From Rhynchopus euleeides (Eukaryota > Euglenozoa > Diplonemea > Diplonemida > Diplonemidae), in the NCBI GenBank assembly GCA_963210315.1, contig OY723266.1, positions 1,302,001 through 1,366,000 of the forward strand: 64,000 bases of DNA, written 5' to 3'. Below the pieces are notes generated by a model that was not told the origin of the DNA, searched no databases, and was given only the letters and a program-made list of their open reading frames with translations. Shown here piece after piece: positions 53,534 through 63,324 of this stretch. The stretch's first letter is position 1. Each line of letters starts with the position of its first letter. Both the position numbers and the translations under genes were made by a program.

Positions 53534-56500
53534 ATGAGGTGTCTGGTGGCTGCTGCCGCTGTGGCGCTCCTTGCTGGCCAGGCTGAGGGGCAGTGCAAAA
53601 CTGCTTCGTCGGTGGCATGGTGTGCGAGCTTCACGAAGACACCTGCACCAGCAGATGCCAAGTCTGTCTGTTCCGGGAAGAAGGACTGTAGCCCGATGGG
53701 GCTGCTGGACTGGCAGATCGAGAGGGTGCTGGCACAGCACAACCTGTACCGTGAGAAGCACGGTGCGTGCCCGGTGACGTACAGCAAGACAGTCGAGGCA
53801 TGGACGATTGCAAGTGCAGGGATGGCAACGACATGCAGCACGGGGAGTCTGACTCACAACAAGTCTCCACCGTACGGTGAGAACGTCGCGATGGTGGGCG
53901 CCTACGGCATTGAGGCGCCCACTTGGGATGCCGCAGAGGGTGTGAAGAACTGGTACTGCAAGGAGGAGGGGTGCTACGACTATGACAAGGGAGTCTTCGG
54001 CTACGACACGGGGCACATGACGGCGGTGGTGTGGAAGGGGACCACAGAGATTGGTTGTTCCATCTGCACCAAGGACAATGGCTACATCGGAGTGTACCTC
54101 ATGTGCAACTACAAAGCAGGAGGAAACATGCGGGGGAGGTTCCTCACAAACGTGTTGAGGCCCAACACAGCACCGTCGGGATGCGCACCGGCTCCTTCGC
54201 CTGAGACAGATGAGTGCGGCAGCAACCCTTGTGGGGCTGACCAGCTCTGCGAGGACAAGCACAAGACGAAGAGTAATGACTACACCTGCACCTGCAAAAC
54301 TGATGGCAGCATCAAAGTGACCGGCAAGGCTGCGACGTGCACAAACGACGAATGCGACAGCAACCCCTGTGGCGGTGAACAGACATGCGACGACAAGAAC
54401 ACTGGAGCCAAGAGCCTCGGTGACTTCGAGTGCACCTGCAAGAGTGACACCACCGTGACGAAGAAGGGTGGGCACGCAACTTGCTCGAAGGACGAATGTG
54501 ATTCGAAGCCGTGTGGTACTGACCAGACGTGCACTGACCCCAACCCTTCACCGACCTCGACTGGTGACTACCAGTGCGAGTGCAAGAACGGTGTGACTGC
54601 GACTGGTGGTAAGGCGACTTGCGTGACTGACGAGTGTGGCACCAACCCGTGTGGGACTGATCAGACGTGTGTTGACAAGAACACTGCGTCGAACTCGAAG
54701 AACGACTACGAGTGCACCTGCAAGAGTGACACCTCCATCACGAAGAAGGGCGCAAAGGCCACCTGCACAAAGGATGAGTGTGACTCCAAGCCGTGCAGTG
54801 CGGACCAAACGTGCACTGACCCCAACCCTTCACCTTCGTCCACTGGTGACTACCAGTGCAAGTGCAAGAACGGTGTGACTGCGACTGGTGGCAAGGCGAC
54901 TTGCGTGACTGACGAGTGCGGCACCAACCCGTGTGGGACGGAGCAGACGTGTGTTGACAAGAACACTGCGTCGAACTCGAAGAACGACTACGAGTGCACC
55001 TGCAAGAGCGACACCACCATCACGAAGACCGGTGGGCAGGCAACCTGCACGAATGATGAGTGTGACTCCAATCCGTGTGGTTCCGATCAAACATGCACTG
55101 ACCCGAAGCCGTCCCCGACCTCGACTGGTGACTACCAGTGCAAGTGCAAGAACGGTGTGACTGCGACTGGTGGCAAGGCGACTTGCGTGACTGACGAGTG
55201 TGGCACCAACCCGTGTGGGACTGAGCAGACGTGCGCTGACAAGAACACTGCGTCGAACTCGAAGAACGACTACGAGTGCACCTGCAAGAGTGACACCACT
55301 ATCACGAAGAAGGGCGCCAAGGCGACTTGCTCAAAGGACGAATGTGACTCCAACCCGTGCGATGCAGACCAGACGTGCACTGACCCGAACCCTTCCCCGA
55401 CCTCGACTGGTGACTACCAGTGCAAGTGCAAGAACGGTGTGACCGCGACTGGTGGCAAGGCGACTTGCGTGACTGACGAGTGCGGCACCAACCCGTGTGG
55501 GACTGAGCAGACGTGCGTTGACAAGAACACTGCGTCGAACTCGAAGAACGACTACGAGTGCACCTGCAAGAGCGACACCACCATCACGAAGAAGGGTGGG
55601 CAGGCGACCTGCACGAATGATGAGTGTGACTCCAAGCCGTGTGGTTCCGATCAAACATGCACTGACCCGAAGCCGTCCCCGACCTCGACTGGTGACTACC
55701 AGTGCGAGTGCAAGAACGGTGTGACTGCGACTGGTGGCAAGGCGACTTGCGTGACTGACGAGTGTGGCACCAACCCGTGTGGGACTGAGCAGACGTGCGT
55801 TGACAAGAACACTGCGTCGGACTCGAAGAACGACTTCGAGTGCACCTGCAAGAGTGACACCACCATCACGAAGAAGGGCGCGAAGGCGACTTGCTCAAAG
55901 GACGAATGTGACTCGAAGCCGTGCGACACGGACCAGACATGCACTGACCCGAACCCTTCACCGACCTCGACTGGTGACTACCAGTGCAAGTGCATGAACG
56001 GTGTGACTGCGACTGGTGGCAAGGCGACTTGTGTGACTGACGAATGTGGCACCAACCCGTGTGGGACTGAGCAGACGTGCGTTGACAAGAACACTGCTTC
56101 GAACTCAAACAACGACTACGAGTGTACCTGCAAGAGCGACACCACCATCACGACGAAGGGTGGGCAGGCAACTTGCTCGAAGGATGAGTGTGACTCCACC
56201 CCTTGTGGTGCCGACCAGACGTGCACTGACCCGAACCCTTCACCGACGTCCACTGGTGACTACCAGTGCGAGTGCAAGAACGGTGTGACTGTGACTGGTG
56301 GCAAGACGACTTGCGTGACTGACGAGTGTGGCACCAACCCGTGTGGGACTGAGCAGACGTGCGTTGACAAGAACACTGCTTCCAACTCGAAGAACGATTT
56401 CGAGTGCACCTGCAAGAGTGACACCACCATCACGAAGAAGGGTGGGCAGGCAACTTGCTGGAACGACGAGTGTACCACCGACCGCTGTGGTACTGATCAG

Positions 56501-59500
56501 ACGTGCACTGACCCGAACCCTTCACCGACCTCGACTGGTGACTACCAGTGCAAGTGCAAGAACGGTGTGACTGCGACTGGTGGCAAGGCGACTTGCGTGA
56601 CTGACGAGTGCCAGCCCAACCCGTGTGGGACTGAGCAGACGTGCACAGACAAGAACACTGCGTCGAACTCGAAGAACGACTTCGAGTGTGTGTGCAAGGA
56701 CGACCCCGCAACCAAGAAGACAGGTGGCAGCGTGCCGCAGTGTGTTGTGGACGAGTGTGCCGCGACGCCGAACCCGTGCGGGACGCAGACCTGTGAGGAC
56801 GCCAAGAAGGGTGTGTCGCAGAAGAACGACTTCGTGTGCAAGTGCCCGGCACCCAGCACTGTGACGGCTGTTGCAAAGCCTGCCGTGTGCGCTGCAGGTA
56901 CTGAGGACGAGTGCAAGGCGGCGCCGTGCGGTGCGGACCAGACTTGCGTGGACCCCGACCAGACTGTGGGGACCAAGAACGACTACACGTGCACGTGTGC
57001 GAAGGGGACGGGCAGTGCGACAGGCAAGGCTGCAACGTGTGTGCTTGACGAGTGCGAGGCTGACCCGTGCGACGGGACGCAGGACTGCAAGGACCCTGAC
57101 ACAAGTGTGGGGAAGACTGGCGACTTCACGTGCTCGTGCAAGGCACCGCTTGTCGGGACCGCGACTGGTAAGGCTGCGACCTGCACAGACGATGAATGCG
57201 TCGCGAAGCCGTGTGGTGACGTGCAGACATGCAACGACCCTGACCAGTCCTCCTCCGTGCACAACGACTACACCTGCACGTGTGACAACGGTGTTGTGGC
57301 AACCGGTGCAAAGGCGACTTGTGAGATTGACGAGTGTGTTGCGAAGCCGTGTGGCGACCAGATCTGTGAGGACCCCAACAAGTCGAAGCGTGTACAGGGT
57401 GACTTCATCTGCAAGTGCAAGGACGACACCACCATCACGCAGACGGCGGGTCCTGCAAAGTGTGTCGATGACGAGTGTCTGGCCAAACCGTGTGGTGACG
57501 TGCAGAAGTGCAACGACCCTGACAAGTCTCCTTCAGTGCACAACGACTACACCTGCACGTGTGACAACGGTGTCGTGGCAACTGGTACAAAGGCGACTTG
57601 TGAGATTGACGAATGCGTGGCGAAGCCGTGTGGTGACCAGATCTGTGAGGACCCCAACAAGTCGAAGCTTGTGCAGGGTGACTTCATCTGCAAGTGCAAG
57701 GACGATACTACAATCACGCAGACAGGAGGACCTGCGATCTGCACTGTCAACGACTGTGACAGCAAGCCGTGTGGTGACGTGCAGGAGTGCACAGACCCGA
57801 AGCCTACCCCGGACTCCCACTACGACTTCGTGTGCAAGTGTGACAACGGTGTGGAGGCAACCGGCGCAAAGGCGACTTGTGAGATTGACGAGTGCGAGGC
57901 GAAGCCTTGCGGCACGGACCAGATCTGTGAGGACCCGAACAAGTCGAAGCGTGTTCAGGATGACTTCATCTGCAAGTGCAAGGACGACCAGACCATCACG
58001 CAGACGGCAGGACCTGCGATCTGCACTGTGAACGACTGTGACAGCAAGCCGTGTGGTGACGTGCAGAAGTGTGAGGACCCGAAGCCAACCCCGGACTCCG
58101 ACTACGACTTCGTGTGCACATGTGACAACGGTGTGACGGCAACTGGCGCAAAGGCGACTTGTGAGATTGACGAATGCGAGAAGAAGCCGTGTGGTGACCA
58201 GATCTGTGAGGACCCCAACAAGTCGAAGCTTGTGCAGGGTGACTTCATCTGCAAGTGCAAGGACGACAACACCATTACCCAGACGGCGGGTCCTGCAAAG
58301 TGTGTCGATGACGAGTGTCTGGCGAAGCCGTGTGGTGATGTGCAGCAGTGTAACGACCCTGACAAGTCTCCTTCAGTGCACAACGACTACACCTGCACGT
58401 GTGACAACGGTGTGGAGGCAACTGGTACAAAGGCGACTTGTGAGATTGACGAGTGCGAGGCGAAGCCGTGCGGTGACCAGATCTGTGAGGACCCCAACAA
58501 GTCGAAGCTTGTGCAGGGTGACTTCATCTGCAAGTGCAAGGACGACCAGACCATCACACATGTGGGTGGTGCCGTGATCTGTACTCTCAACGACTGTGAC
58601 AGCAAGCCGTGTGGTGACGTGCAGGAGTGTACAGACCCGAAGCCGACCCTCGACTCCCACTACGACTTCGAGTGCAAGTGTGACAACGGTGTGACGGCAA
58701 CTGGCGCAAAGGCGACTTGTGAGATTGACGAGTGCGAGAAGAAGCCGTGTGGTGACCAGATCTGTGAGGACCCCAACAAGTCGAAGCTTGTGCAGGGTGA
58801 CTTCATCTGCAAGTGCAAGGACGACAACACCATTACCCAGACGGCGGGTCCTGCAAAGTGTGTCGATGACGAGTGTCTGGCCAAACCGTGTGGTGATGTG
58901 CAGATGTGCAACGACCCTGACCAGTCCTCGTCCGCGCACAACGACTACACCTGCACGTGTGACAACGGTGTGGTGGCAACTGGTACAAAGGCGACTTGTG
59001 AGATTGACGAGTGCGAGAAGAAGCCGTGTGGTGACCAGATCTGTGAGGACCCCAACAAGTCGAAGCGTGTGCAGGGTGACTTCATCTGCAAGTGCAAGGA
59101 CGACCAGACCATCACACATGTGGGTGGTGCCGTGATCTGCACTCTCAACGACTCTGACAGCAAGCCGTGTGGTGACGTGCAGGAGTGCACGGACCCGAAG
59201 CCGACCCCGGACTCCCACTACGACTTCGAGTGCAAGTGTGACAACGGTGTGACGGCAACTGGCGCAAAGGCGACTTGTGAGATTGACGAGTGCGAGGCGA
59301 AGCCGTGCGGTGACCAGATCTGTGAGGACCCGAACAAGTCGAAGCTTGTGCAGGGTGACTTCATCTGCAAGTGCAAGGACGACCAGACCATAACACATGT
59401 GGGTGGTGCCGTGATCTGCACTCTCAACGACTGTGACAGCAAGCCGTGTGGTGACGTGCAGGAGTGCACGGACCCGAAGCCGACCCCGGACTCCCACTAC

Positions 59501-59572
59501 GACTTCGAGTGCAAGTGTGACAACGGTGTGACGGCAACTGGCGCAAAGGCGACTTGTGAGATTGACGAGTGA
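53534..59572 (+). CDS. Diverged CAP-EGF protein ended by an in-frame TGA (array B, copy 5)
   Basis: The reading frame gives 2012 residues from the ATG at 53534 (signal peptide MRCLVAAAAVALLAGQAEG) to TGA at 59570-59572. By hand count the CAP domain differs from copies 1-4 at about 34 of 127 positions, mostly in its second half, yet it keeps the His and Glu cavity residues (LTHN, GENVA, WYCKEEGC, GHMTAVVW). The first higher-order block has eight dimers (54341-56596) with DSKPC-type modules in place of most DRC-type ones. The TGA replaces the first cysteine codon (TGC elsewhere) of EGF module 39. In module 36 the first cysteine is Ser (TCT at 59153). As read, the product lacks the TM helix and would be secreted if stable. 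Pseudogene decay, a sequencing error or an allele are alternatives. Confidence 0.8.
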   Translation: MRCLVAAAAVALLAGQAEGQCKTASSVAWCASFTKTPAPADAKSVCSGKKDCSPMGLLDWQIERVLAQHNLYREKHGACPVTYSKTVEAWTIASAGMATTCSTGSLTHNKSPPYGENVAMVGAYGIEAPTWDAAEGVKNWYCKEEGCYDYDKGVFGYDTGHMTAVVWKGTTEIGCSICTKDNGYIGVYLMCNYKAGGNMRGRFLTNVLRPNTAPSGCAPAPSPETDECGSNPCGADQLCEDKHKTKSNDYTCTCKTDGSIKVTGKAATCTNDECDSNPCGGEQTCDDKNTGAKSLGDFECTCKSDTTVTKKGGHATCSKDECDSKPCGTDQTCTDPNPSPTSTGDYQCECKNGVTATGGKATCVTDECGTNPCGTDQTCVDKNTASNSKNDYECTCKSDTSITKKGAKATCTKDECDSKPCSADQTCTDPNPSPSSTGDYQCKCKNGVTATGGKATCVTDECGTNPCGTEQTCVDKNTASNSKNDYECTCKSDTTITKTGGQATCTNDECDSNPCGSDQTCTDPKPSPTSTGDYQCKCKNGVTATGGKATCVTDECGTNPCGTEQTCADKNTASNSKNDYECTCKSDTTITKKGAKATCSKDECDSNPCDADQTCTDPNPSPTSTGDYQCKCKNGVTATGGKATCVTDECGTNPCGTEQTCVDKNTASNSKNDYECTCKSDTTITKKGGQATCTNDECDSKPCGSDQTCTDPKPSPTSTGDYQCECKNGVTATGGKATCVTDECGTNPCGTEQTCVDKNTASDSKNDFECTCKSDTTITKKGAKATCSKDECDSKPCDTDQTCTDPNPSPTSTGDYQCKCMNGVTATGGKATCVTDECGTNPCGTEQTCVDKNTASNSNNDYECTCKSDTTITTKGGQATCSKDECDSTPCGADQTCTDPNPSPTSTGDYQCECKNGVTVTGGKTTCVTDECGTNPCGTEQTCVDKNTASNSKNDFECTCKSDTTITKKGGQATCWNDECTTDRCGTDQTCTDPNPSPTSTGDYQCKCKNGVTATGGKATCVTDECQPNPCGTEQTCTDKNTASNSKNDFECVCKDDPATKKTGGSVPQCVVDECAATPNPCGTQTCEDAKKGVSQKNDFVCKCPAPSTVTAVAKPAVCAAGTEDECKAAPCGADQTCVDPDQTVGTKNDYTCTCAKGTGSATGKAATCVLDECEADPCDGTQDCKDPDTSVGKTGDFTCSCKAPLVGTATGKAATCTDDECVAKPCGDVQTCNDPDQSSSVHNDYTCTCDNGVVATGAKATCEIDECVAKPCGDQICEDPNKSKRVQGDFICKCKDDTTITQTAGPAKCVDDECLAKPCGDVQKCNDPDKSPSVHNDYTCTCDNGVVATGTKATCEIDECVAKPCGDQICEDPNKSKLVQGDFICKCKDDTTITQTGGPAICTVNDCDSKPCGDVQECTDPKPTPDSHYDFVCKCDNGVEATGAKATCEIDECEAKPCGTDQICEDPNKSKRVQDDFICKCKDDQTITQTAGPAICTVNDCDSKPCGDVQKCEDPKPTPDSDYDFVCTCDNGVTATGAKATCEIDECEKKPCGDQICEDPNKSKLVQGDFICKCKDDNTITQTAGPAKCVDDECLAKPCGDVQQCNDPDKSPSVHNDYTCTCDNGVEATGTKATCEIDECEAKPCGDQICEDPNKSKLVQGDFICKCKDDQTITHVGGAVICTLNDCDSKPCGDVQECTDPKPTLDSHYDFECKCDNGVTATGAKATCEIDECEKKPCGDQICEDPNKSKLVQGDFICKCKDDNTITQTAGPAKCVDDECLAKPCGDVQMCNDPDQSSSAHNDYTCTCDNGVVATGTKATCEIDECEKKPCGDQICEDPNKSKRVQGDFICKCKDDQTITHVGGAVICTLNDSDSKPCGDVQECTDPKPTPDSHYDFECKCDNGVTATGAKATCEIDECEAKPCGDQICEDPNKSKLVQGDFICKCKDDQTITHVGGAVICTLNDCDSKPCGDVQECTDPKPTPDSHYDFECKCDNGVTATGAKATCEIDE

Positions 59573-60997
59573 GAGGCGAAGCCGTGCGGTGACCAGATCT
59601 GTGAGGACCCGAACAAGTCGAAGCTTGTGCAGGGTGACTTCATCTGCAAGTGCAAGGACGACCAGACCATAACACATGTGGGTGGTGCCGTGATCTGCAC
59701 TCTCAACGACTGTGACAGCAAGCCGTGTGGTGACGGGCAGGAGTGCACAGACCCGAAGCCGACCCTCGACTCCCACTACGACTTCGAGTGCAAGTGTGAC
59801 AACGGTGTGACGGCAACTGGCGCAAAGGCGACTTGTGAGATTGACGAGTGCGAGACGAACCCGTGTGGGCAGGACCAGCTGTGCGAGGACCCGAACAAGG
59901 CGAAGTCGAGCCAGCACGACTTTGTGTGCAAGTGCAAGGACGACGAGACGATCTGGAAGAAGGACGGGCGTGCCCTGTGTGTGAAGGACGAGTGCGAGCC
60001 GAACCCGTGTGGTGCCGACCAGACCTGCACGGAGGGGTCGAAGAGCCCCAAGAACCAGCTCGACTTCACGTGCGCGTGTGCTAACAATCCCGACAACACC
60101 CAGGTTGGGGACTCTGTGCCCTCCTGCGGTGTGGATGAGTGTGATGCGGTGCCGTGTGGCGTCGGTCAGAGCTGTTTTGACCCGGACTTCGGCACCTCCG
60201 GCGACTTCCAGTGCCAGTGCCGTGGCGGGAAGCAGAAGTCTGTTGGGAAGAAGCTGGACGAGTGTGACGAGTGCACGATGGGGCTGAACCCGTGCACAGG
60301 CCCGCTTGGGGAGGTTGAGGACTGCGTGGACATGAACAAGTCGCCTGAGAGCATGGGTGACTTCAAGTGCAAGTGTCCCAACCACGACATCGAGAACATC
60401 GGTGGCCCTGCACAGTGCAGCGTGCAAGGCGAGTGCAAGAACTACCCGTGTGGCGACAACCATGTCCTGTGCGATGACCCTGACACCTCAAAAGACAACG
60501 ACTTCACGTGCACCTGCATGCCCGGTTCCAACGGGACAAGCGTTGGGGAGCCTGTTGTGTGTACCATCGATGAATGTGCTGCTGGCCCGTGCGGTGCGGA
60601 CCAGACGTGCACCGACCCCGACATGCATTGGGACACTCTGTTCAACTTTGTGTGCACCTGCGACGTGTCACCTACCGGCACCCCTCTCTACGGGTCTGCC
60701 ACCGGCAAGCAGGCCAACTGCACATCCACACCGATTGTGTCGCCTCCCACCCCGATGCCTTCCGATGTGTCGTCTGCCACCGACACGACCACCGATAAGG
60801 ACACCGACTCGAGCCCTTCCCTCTGGTGGGTCCCTGTTGTCATCACCAGTGTCTTGGCACTGTGCGGCATGGCGGCGTACGTCGCATTCAGGAAGCGCAA
60901 GCCCGAGTTGAGCGTCAATGACTTCCTGGAGCTTGAGGAGGGCTCGGATCGTCACGGTATTCATGGTGACATGACTGCCGAGCAAGTCAGTGTGTGA
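59573..60997 (+). pseudogene. Severed 3' part of array B copy 5 (EGF modules 39-46, TM helix, tail)
   Basis: The frame is continuous with the upstream part and open to TGA at 60995-60997. It encodes the rest of module 39, modules 40-46, the Thr/Asp linker with one DKDT fewer than copies 1-4, the TM helix and the tail ending QVSV. There is no ATG near its start; the first possible near-cognate start (GTG at 59627) has no signal peptide. It would be translated only by stop-codon readthrough or if the TGA is an error. Its intact frame after the stop suggests the nonsense change is recent. One internal change is GGG for GTG (CGDGQ for CGDVQ). Confidence 0.75.
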
Positions 60998-61193
60998 TGT
61001 TGGATGTGTGTGTCTCCCCGCTCTCTCTGCTTTCTCCTTTGATGCCTCCTGCTGCGTCCCCGTATCGAGTTCTTCGTTGGGATGTCAGGTGAGGTTCAAA
61101 AAGAAGGCCAAAAAATCGTTCAAATTGTTCAAGAATCCCGGGCTGTGAGCAGACTAACTATCACCCCCCACACGCCCCCCCTTTTGCACCAAC

Positions 61194-61238
61194 CAGCGCT
61201 GGAAGCGCAAGAAGAATAGGAACCAGAGAACTTCACAG
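61194..61238 (+). other. Conserved 45-base 3' flank element after copy 5
   Basis: Differs by one base from the element at 23050-23094 and its duplicates. It is preceded by actaactatcacccccc, a pyrimidine tract and accag. The actaac plus pyrimidine plus AG order resembles a branch point and 3' splice site. Confidence 0.5.
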
Positions 61239-62189
61239 CTCGGATTGTTTTGTTTCAGATGTCGTGGTGGTTGTTTCGTTTCGTGACATGGCTTGTGCGA
61301 GGTTTCGTCAGAGGGTTCAACTGGACCTATCGTATTTTTGAACTCGGGAAGAGTCCTCACGACCCCAAGAGAATCCATCCTGCACCTGAATTGACGTGAG
61401 TGAAAAGACCTGTCCACACGGATGCGGCCATACAACAGTGTATATCTTTCCATTATCGACGCCGTCTGATTTTACCGCCCCCAAAAAAAAGATCCAACTT
61501 TCCGGGGGAAAAAAACTTGTCACCAAAAAAATACTTGGGTCAGAATCAGGTGGGTCTCTCCGAAGAGAAGCGCTGCACTCGAATAAAGATAAAATTAAAA
61601 ATTCGGTCGAAAAATTATTAGCCAAAGCCCCTCTGAGACCACCCGGCGAGAGGGAAAAATTTGGGGCCCTCATTCTGGTTATTGCACAAACATCTGGCGT
61701 GGCATTTTTTTTTGAAAGTTGTGATCACAGCGCAAGGAAACTGTGCCCCTGTGCAGAATTCTGTATCCTTGCAGGGCATTCGCCACAACGGGGGAGGGGG
61801 GGGGATGTTATTGCGGAAAGCACACACCACCCCCCCCCCCTCCCTCCCCCCCAAAAAAAGAAGGTCGCCCGATTTCTCTGGAATCAATGGCTGAGAGGGA
61901 GGGGGGGTGGGGAGAGGGTCTTCCCAACAATTTTGGGAGCTTTCGCCCTGAGTCACTTTGCAGCCAGTGTTGTGAGGCGGTAGCCTTTCCTTCTGGTTCT
62001 GCCCTCTGTTATAGGCCTGTGCCTAAATATGGCTAAAAATCGTCAAAAACGACGATCTACATGCAACTTTTTTACCACCTTTTTCCTCCAGCGCTGGCCC
62101 CTTTTTATTAGCAGACTAACTATCACCAGGGTATAAGATAGACTTTTTTTCTGGCGCCGTTTTCCGGTTTTTCTGGTTTTGAAAATTTT

Positions 62190-62422
62190 TCGCGCGCGCC
62201 TTCGGCGCGCGCGACCCGCGCAAACCCTCCCAGAATCTGAGAGGGCCCAGTGCCTGCGCGCGTCCTGTCGTACTGAGGCTGCTTGGTGGGGCAGGCGCAG
62301 CAGCTGCTTTGAAAGTTTGGACTCTCGGCCAAAAAACCGGTCTGGTGCAATGTTTTTACGCAGGGGGGTCTGGGGGGCGGAGCCCCCCAGCCGCCGGAGG
62401 CCACGGTAGTGAACATCTGTTC
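62190..62422 (-). repeat. Dispersed repeat R1 in the right flank (inverted), with terminal GC hairpin
   Basis: The core 62361-62422 reads, on the minus strand, gaacagatgttcactaccg followed by the CCTCCGGCGG hairpin and acccccctg. About 150 bp further on the minus strand lies a perfect hairpin of 11-base arms (62190-62200 and 62204-62214, tcgcgcgcgcc and complement) followed by aaaaatt. This parallels the end of the 3054-3352 copy. Confidence 0.65.
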
Positions 62423-62850
62423 CCTACAGTCTGGATTCGCTTGTAAGTAGGAAGGCTTCACTGTATCGCAGCCCGGCCAGCAGGAGATCACTGGTCCTTG
62501 AGGGTTCAACCTTCAGGGTGGAGGAGGACGTGGGAGCGACCACTCGTGACAGGTGTGCGTTGTGGGTGGAGTGGATGCACGGCAGACCTTGTCATGGCCA
62601 AAGGGTCCACGAGATCTCCGCCACGTAGAGCCTAGACGAGAGTTTTCGAGGAGATGGGCACCTAGCTGTGACGACAGGCAACAAACAAATCTCATCTGTT
62701 AGTTGCCCCCAATAGGCTTGGCGACCTTCAAGACTGCTTGAAAGTCGTTCGTGTTCTCGTCTCAGCCCTCCAGACAAGCAGATCTGTCTCGAGTTGGTGG
62801 GCTGTCGCCATGTATTCGATGGCACCGAGTGACGCTGCACAGAGGCAGAC

Positions 62851-63025
62851 GACACGGTGAACTCCAGCGGAGGTTACCCTACCTCCGCTGGAGTACACCG
62901 TGTCTCCCATGAGTCTCAACTAGCGGGAGTCTGAGCGTAAACTAGCTGGAAAATAGACTCCCGTCTCCAGTACAGACTGCAGTCTTAGACTCCCTCTTAG
63001 ACATGGTGGCTGGAGTCCACCATGT
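62851..63025. repeat. Cluster of four inverted repeats
   Basis: (1) 62851-62874 pairs with 62881-62904: 24-base arms, one mismatch, 6-base loop. (2) 62924-62932 (cgggagtct) pairs with 62956-62964. (3) 62975-62986 is the palindrome agactgcagtct. (4) 63001-63009 (acatggtgg) pairs with 63017-63025. The word agactc or its complement gagtct recurs between them. No gene overlaps. Confidence 0.75.
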
Positions 63026-63324
63026 GTGCACCTTCAAAACAGAAGAGACCTGCATGACGAGGGCATCACCACCCACCGGGCCACCCGCTAGGTCCATTTT
63101 TTCTTCTCCGCTTCTCTGCCTTCTTTGGACTATTTGGGCTCTGTGCGGATCACGATGGGGTCACTTTCTATTTTTTTATGGCGTTTTTTCTGACTGTTTT
63201 ACTGTCCCAAAGTCACAAAAAAACCGCCAAAAATGAGACCGACCTTTTTTTTTTTCCAGAAAACCGGGAACCGGGAAACCCTGGTTTTGAAAACCGGAAA
63301 ACCAGACCTATCTTATCCCCTGAC

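Larger units (their letters stand above)
16179..61238 (+). repeat. Direct tandem array B (giant CAP-EGF-TM gene plus spacer, five copies)
   Basis: Units begin at the shared sequence gcaagccttgccacagg: 16179, 25570, 34959, 43784 and 53173. Lengths are 9391, 9389, 8825, 9389 and about 8066 bp. The 2-bp difference is a poly-C length change (21 versus 19) and the 564-bp difference is an in-frame deletion in copy 3. Copies 1-4 are almost identical through genes and spacers. Copy 5 shares the upstream flank but diverges in the CAP domain, EGF composition and 3' flank, so it marks the right edge of the homogenised array. Confidence 0.92.

Noticed and set aside
59570..59572. TGA decoded as cysteine (alternative genetic code)
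   Set aside because: All other genes in the window end at TGA at matching C-termini, and cysteines are otherwise TGC or TGT. A single TGA is better explained by mutation or error.
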